Shown piece by piece: positions 60,300 to 64,000 of a stretch of 64,000 nt of DNA (the stretch's first letter is position 1; each line of letters begins with the position of its first letter). A program made the position numbers and the translations under genes. The DNA is from DASUTB01 sp036374835 (GTDB lineage Bacteria > Actinomycetota > Actinomycetes > Jiangellales > Jiangellaceae): contig DASUTB010000055.1 of assembly GCA_036374835.1 (NCBI GenBank), forward strand, positions 1 to 64,000, in the 5' to 3' direction. The notes below the pieces were generated by a model. It was given only the letters and a program-made list of their open reading frames with translations, searched no databases and had not been told where the DNA came from.

Positions 60300-60914
60300 G
60301 TGGAAGCGTTCGCTGGAGTCCTCGGACTTCTCATCATCATGGCTATTGGGGTGGCCATCGTCGTCGTGGTCGTGGTTCGGGCGCGGCGGTTGCGCCGGCA
60401 GGCCGCGCCGTCGAACGTCCCGCGAGATCCTTTCGATCCGGGCCAGAGCACGTCCGGTGACCCACGAACCCTGCGAGCCGGCGACATGGTCGAGTACCTC
60501 GGGGAGCAGTTGTTCGTGCGCGGCTCACTGCGGCTGCGCGAGGGCGGATACCACTGGAGTGAGCATTTCCTCGACGACATGGAAGGCGCCCGCCGCTGGC
60601 TGTCGGTGGAAGAGGACCCGGACCTCGAGGTCGTGCTCTGGAACGAGCTCAAAGGCACCGATCTCGCACCCAACGCCCGGACACTCACGTACGAGGGCGT
60701 CGAGTACCGGCGGGACGAGCACGGCACCGCCGGCTTCACGTCCGAGGGCACGACCGGCCTAGGTGCGACCGGCCAGGTGGAGTACGTCGACTTCGAGGCC
60801 AAGGGCGGTCGTTACCTGTCCTTCGAGCGCTTCGACGGCGGTTCCTGGGAGGTCGCACTCGGCGAGCGGATACCCACCGGGACGCTCACCGTCTATCCCG
60901 GCAGTGACCGGTGA
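60300..60914 (+). CDS. DUF4178 domain membrane protein
   Basis: 204 residues. One N-terminal helix (about 4-28), a linker, then DUF4178: LRAGDMVEYLGEQLFVRGSL, HWSEHFLDDMEGARRWLSVE and VEYRRDEHGTAGFTSEGTTG. DUF4178 is typically encoded beside DUF350 and spermidine-synthase-like genes, as here. First of a tight five-gene operon. GTG 60300 is the start. Confidence 0.87.
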   Translation: MEAFAGVLGLLIIMAIGVAIVVVVVVRARRLRRQAAPSNVPRDPFDPGQSTSGDPRTLRAGDMVEYLGEQLFVRGSLRLREGGYHWSEHFLDDMEGARRWLSVEEDPDLEVVLWNELKGTDLAPNARTLTYEGVEYRRDEHGTAGFTSEGTTGLGATGQVEYVDFEAKGGRYLSFERFDGGSWEVALGERIPTGTLTVYPGSDR

Positions 60915-61416
60915 GGCGCCGGCCGTCATAGTGCTGACCACATTGGACGTGCCGTACGTAGACACCAGTGCCGGCGAGCTGGTGTGGACGCTGGACCATC
61001 CGCAGGTTCGCCCGCTGACCGCGCATCGCGTCTCGTTGCCCGGCGGCGACGTCGAGCTGCGCGTACTGGGCGCGTCGCATCAGGTCATCCTGCGGCAGGA
61101 CGCCGCAATGTTGATCGAGACGGTCGCGTGCCTGCCCGGCGTCGAGCCGTACCTGCCCGAGACCGCGGACCGTCCCACCCACGGTCGGACCTACACGTTC
61201 GAATCCCGCGTCGTGGACGTCACCGTGCGCGAGCTGCGGCAACAGGTGTCCGAGCTGCACCGGGACGACGACGTGTTCCTGGCCGCGTTCCCGGCCGAGC
61301 GGGACGCCGTCACGGCGCTGCGGCTGGACGATGATCCGCGCGCCGTCCGCTGGCACAGCTGGCACGTCTACCCGCGCAGCAAGCAGATCGTTCGAACCAC
61401 CACGGAGGTGCTCTGA
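60904..61416 (+). CDS. DUF2617 family protein
   Basis: 170-residue protein with VDTSAGELVWTLDHPQVRPL, HQVILRQDAAMLIETVACLP and VRWHSWHVYPRSKQIVRT, as in DUF2617. GTG 60904 overlaps the DUF4178 stop by 11 bases; a later GTG or TTG is also possible. Cytosolic, function unknown, second gene of the operon. Confidence 0.82.
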   Translation: MTGEAPAVIVLTTLDVPYVDTSAGELVWTLDHPQVRPLTAHRVSLPGGDVELRVLGASHQVILRQDAAMLIETVACLPGVEPYLPETADRPTHGRTYTFESRVVDVTVRELRQQVSELHRDDDVFLAAFPAERDAVTALRLDDDPRAVRWHSWHVYPRSKQIVRTTTEVL

Positions 61417-61841
61417 TGACCAGGTCCGGCATGAGGCGATCGGTCGCGGCCGCGGCGTTGGCCGTCGCACTGGTGATGACCGGTTGCGGCAGCGCCGGCG
61501 AGGACGTGAAGAACCACATCCGGGACAACTACGAGCTGGTCAGCGAGAGCGGGCAGTACGCCACCTACACCTCGGACCAGCCCGTCCGTGCCGTCGCCGA
61601 CGCCATCATCGGCGTGGCCACACCGGGCCGTGATCACGAGGACGAGACCGGTCGGTACCTGGGCTACAAGGACGCCATGGTGCACATCGAACAGGACGAC
61701 GACGGCGGTTCGGAGATCGAGGTGACCGACCCGCGCGACGGCTACAACCGCTGGGGCGCGGCGATCATCCCGGTCTGGGGCACCTACGGCGGCAGCTACA
61801 CGAGCGCCTTCTCCGGCGGCGGTTCGGGTTTCGGTAAGTAG
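61416..61841 (+). CDS. DUF4247 lipoprotein
   Basis: 141 residues. Signal peptide with lipobox VMTGC and lipidated Cys24, then the DUF4247 body (VKNHIRDNYELVSESG, YLGYKDAMVHIEQDDDG) and a Gly/Ser-rich end (SAFSGGGSGFGK). ATG 61416 overlaps the previous stop (TGATG), with GGAGG upstream. The only exported member of the operon. Confidence 0.88.
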   Translation: MTRSGMRRSVAAAALAVALVMTGCGSAGEDVKNHIRDNYELVSESGQYATYTSDQPVRAVADAIIGVATPGRDHEDETGRYLGYKDAMVHIEQDDDGGSEIEVTDPRDGYNRWGAAIIPVWGTYGGSYTSAFSGGGSGFGK

Positions 61842-61880
61842 CCGCCGGCACGCGGAACCACATTTGACGAAGGGATTGGA

Positions 61881-62339
61881 ATGATCACGACGTTGGGAGT
61901 CGACGGCGACCTGACCGCCGCCGACCTGTTCGAAGAGGTCGGCATCGTGCTGGCCTACTGCGGTGTCGGCCTCGCCATGATGCTGTTGGGTTTCATCCTG
62001 GTCGATCTGCTCACGCCCGGAAGGCTGCGCGACCTCGTGTGGATGGAGCGCAACCGCAACGCCGCGGTGCTGGTGTCCACCGGATTCGTCGCCCAGGGCA
62101 TCATCGTGGTCGCCGCCATCTACGCCAGCTCGAACGCCTTCGTCGACGGGCTGATCACGACTGTGGTCTACAGCGTCATCGGGCTGCTCGTCAGCACCTT
62201 CGTCTTCCTGATCGTCGATCTGGCGACGCCCGGCGACATGCGCCGCGACATCGTGCACGCCGAACCGCACCCGGCCAGCACGGTCGTCGGAACGCTGCGC
62301 ATCGTCGTGTCCGGGATCATCGCATTGGCCATCATCTAG
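61881..62339 (+). CDS. DUF350 membrane protein
   Basis: 152 residues with four helices (about 20-42, 60-82, 88-112, 132-150) arranged as a tandem pair, the DUF350 (YjfL-type) pattern: GFILVDLLTPGRLRDLVWME and STFVFLIVDLATPGDMRRDI are the two internally repeated halves. Function unknown. The next gene begins immediately after its stop. Confidence 0.88.
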   Translation: MITTLGVDGDLTAADLFEEVGIVLAYCGVGLAMMLLGFILVDLLTPGRLRDLVWMERNRNAAVLVSTGFVAQGIIVVAAIYASSNAFVDGLITTVVYSVIGLLVSTFVFLIVDLATPGDMRRDIVHAEPHPASTVVGTLRIVVSGIIALAII

Positions 62340-63914
62340 GTGACGACGCTCGCCGCTGTTCCGGCTCGCCGCTCCCGGCCGGCGCGGGCGGTCATACTCG
62401 GGGCGGCGCTGGTCTGCGCCGCCTGCGGGCTGGTATACGAGCTCGCCCTGATCGCGCTCGGCAGCTACCTGATCGGCGACACGATCGTGCAGGCCTCGAT
62501 CGTGGTCTCGGTGATGGTGTTCGCGATGGGCATCGGGTCACTCCTGGCCAAGCCGCTGCAGCGCTTCCCGGCCGTCGCTTTTGCCGCCGTCGAGTCCGCG
62601 CTGGCGCTTGTCGGCGGGTTCGCGGTCATCGTGTTGTACGACGCGTTCGCGGTGACGGACGCCTACATGCCGATGATGATCGTGTTCGCGGTCCTCATCG
62701 GGACGCTCATCGGCGCCGAGATCCCGCTGCTGATGACGCTGCTGCAGTGGATCCGCAAACAGGAGGCCGGCAGCGCCGTGGCCGACATGTTCGCCGCGGA
62801 TTACGTCGGCGCGTTGATCGGCGGGCTGGCGTTTCCGTTCCTGTTGTTGCCGGTGTTCGGCCTTGTCGAGGGCACGATCGCGACCGCCGGGCTCAACCTG
62901 GTGGCCGGCACCGTTGTCGTGCTGTGGCTGTTCCGGCGCACGCTGGGGCGGCGCGCGTGGGTCGGCATCGGAACCACCGTCGGCGTGGTGGCGGTCGCGC
63001 TCGCGGCGCTGGCGACCCAGGCTGAGCGGATCGAGACGGACGCTCGCCAGCAGTTGTTCCGCGACCCGATCACCCATGTGGAGCGTTCGGAGTACCAGGA
63101 GATCGTGCTCACCGAGCGGCACCGTATCGGTGGCGGGGACGACGTCCGGCTCTTCCTCAACGGCGATCTCCAGTTCGCCTCGCCGGACGAGTACCGCTAT
63201 CACGAGTCGCTGGTCCACCCGGTCATGGCGGGTGATCGCGACCGCGTGCTGATCCTCGGTGGCGGCGACGGCCTGGCGCTGCGCGAGGTCGTCCGTTATC
63301 CGGACGTTTTGGCGGTGACGCTGGTCGAACTCGACCCGGCCGTGTTGCGGCTGGCCCGGGAGAACGAGCGCATCGCCGCCCTGAACGACGACGCGTTCTC
63401 GGACGAACGTGTCGTGACGATCACGGCCGACGCGTTCGGCTGGCTGCGCGAGCAGGTGGACCGCGACGCCGCGCGGTACGACGTCGTGATCGTCGACATG
63501 CCGGATCCCGACTCGCCGGCCACGGCCAAGCTGTACTCGCTGGAGTTCTACGGCATGGTGCATGACCTGGTGGCCCCGGACGGCCGGATGGTCGTCCAGG
63601 CGGGCTCGCCGTACTTCGCGCCCCGGTCGTTCGCGTCCGTCCAGGCGACGATCGCCGCGGCGGGCTTCGGGGTAGCGCCGTACATGGTGTCGGTGCCCAG
63701 CATGGGCGACTGGGGCTTCGTGCTTGCGGACCCGGACGGACGTCCGTCCCTCCAGGTGCCGGGCGACGCGCCGGACCTGCGCTATCTATCGCCGGAGGTG
63801 CTGGACGCCGCGACGGTGATCCCGCCGGACAAACTGGTCGACGACGCCGGGGTGACGACGCTGCTCGACCCGGTCATTCTCGATTACGCCCGCCAGGAGT
63901 GGAAGGCGTACTGA
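62340..63914 (+). CDS. Membrane-fused spermidine synthase-like protein
   Basis: 524 residues. Seven or so helices in the first 230 residues (AAGLNLVAGTVVVLWLF etc.), then a SpeE-like aminopropyltransferase domain: VLILGGGDGLALREVVRYPD (about 300-320), VTLVELDPAVLRLARENERI, and DVVIVDMPDPDSPATAKLYS. The usual DxxDP-type catalytic acids are present in DMPDPDSP. Canonical polyamine synthesis is possible, but the membrane fusion and DUF4178/DUF2617/DUF4247/DUF350 partners point to another acceptor. GTG 62340 follows the DUF350 stop with no gap. Confidence 0.9.
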   Translation: MTTLAAVPARRSRPARAVILGAALVCAACGLVYELALIALGSYLIGDTIVQASIVVSVMVFAMGIGSLLAKPLQRFPAVAFAAVESALALVGGFAVIVLYDAFAVTDAYMPMMIVFAVLIGTLIGAEIPLLMTLLQWIRKQEAGSAVADMFAADYVGALIGGLAFPFLLLPVFGLVEGTIATAGLNLVAGTVVVLWLFRRTLGRRAWVGIGTTVGVVAVALAALATQAERIETDARQQLFRDPITHVERSEYQEIVLTERHRIGGGDDVRLFLNGDLQFASPDEYRYHESLVHPVMAGDRDRVLILGGGDGLALREVVRYPDVLAVTLVELDPAVLRLARENERIAALNDDAFSDERVVTITADAFGWLREQVDRDAARYDVVIVDMPDPDSPATAKLYSLEFYGMVHDLVAPDGRMVVQAGSPYFAPRSFASVQATIAAAGFGVAPYMVSVPSMGDWGFVLADPDGRPSLQVPGDAPDLRYLSPEVLDAATVIPPDKLVDDAGVTTLLDPVILDYARQEWKAY

Positions 63915-64000
63915 CCACCTCCAGTGACGGACGGTGGGGGCCTACGCTCGTGCTGCGGGCCAATGCGCGGCGTTTATGGGCTTTGCGCGGCATGAAGGCA

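Noticed and set aside
1..64000. CRISPR arrays, prophage, integrase or insertion-sequence genes
   Set aside because: No regularly spaced repeats and no transposase, integrase or phage structural protein is visible in any frame.

Overview
The window is high-GC DNA from an actinomycete. The evidence is a WhiB-family Fe-S regulator, the F420 genes fbiA/fbiB, the MtrA-MtrB-LpqB module, frequent GTG starts, stop/start overlaps and the DUF574-type S-adenosyl methyltransferases common in filamentous actinobacteria. From memory, the gene order follows the mycobacterial Rv3264c-Rv3241c block (manB, fbiB, fbiA, whiB2, Rv3259-like, DUF3499, pmm, tobH, manA, mtrA, mtrB, lpqB, comF, hpf). WhiB plus a SpoIIM-like protein fits a spore-forming or hyphal relative, but the genus cannot be fixed from this sequence alone.

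Layout. 1-2 kb: two tandem methyltransferase genes on an exact 1000-bp period. 2-8.2 kb: mannose-1-phosphate guanylyltransferase, an AlkA-like glycosylase, a Uma2 protein, the overlapping fbiA-fbiB pair and divergent whiB. 8.2-19.7 kb: core envelope and sugar-nucleotide genes (giant GT2 glycosyltransferase, DUF5719, zincin-fold protein, DUF3499, phosphomannomutase, Trm112-like, SIS isomerase) with three small toxin-antitoxin pairs wedged between them. 19-28 kb: an accessory block (DUF6653-like, AAA/DUF234 ATPase, solute-binding-like protein with LysR, NarL-type two-component system, membrane protein, RelE remnant) between tobH and manA. 29-31.4 kb: hydrolase/TetR pair and a VOC protein. 31.3-39.3 kb: RDD, SpoIIM and a five-gene DUF58-MoxR-DUF4350-DUF4129-membrane operon. 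39.5-45.7 kb: mtrA-mtrB-lpqB-comF-hpf. 45.7-55.3 kb: GMC oxidoreductase, large secreted subtilase, sulfite-oxidase-like enzyme, HxlR and methyltransferase. 55.4-64 kb: tRNA-Arg(CCG), argS, lysA, then a DUF4178-DUF2617-DUF4247-DUF350-SpeE operon.

Functionally, manA, the SIS isomerase, pmm and manB convert hexose phosphates to GDP-mannose for mannosylated envelope polymers. The large GT2 protein and DUF5719 act at the envelope, and MtrAB-LpqB couples cell-wall status to division.

The most unusual signal is non-coding. A dispersed repeat (AGAATGATCAYGT, then a TTCCCAGC.. hairpin arm) occurs seven times, each within a few bases of a stop codon and in the same orientation relative to the gene. 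A related GATCAGGTGA array lies after manB. One inverted pair of repeats (31 of 32 bases identical) encloses an amber-interrupted nucleotidyltransferase gene.
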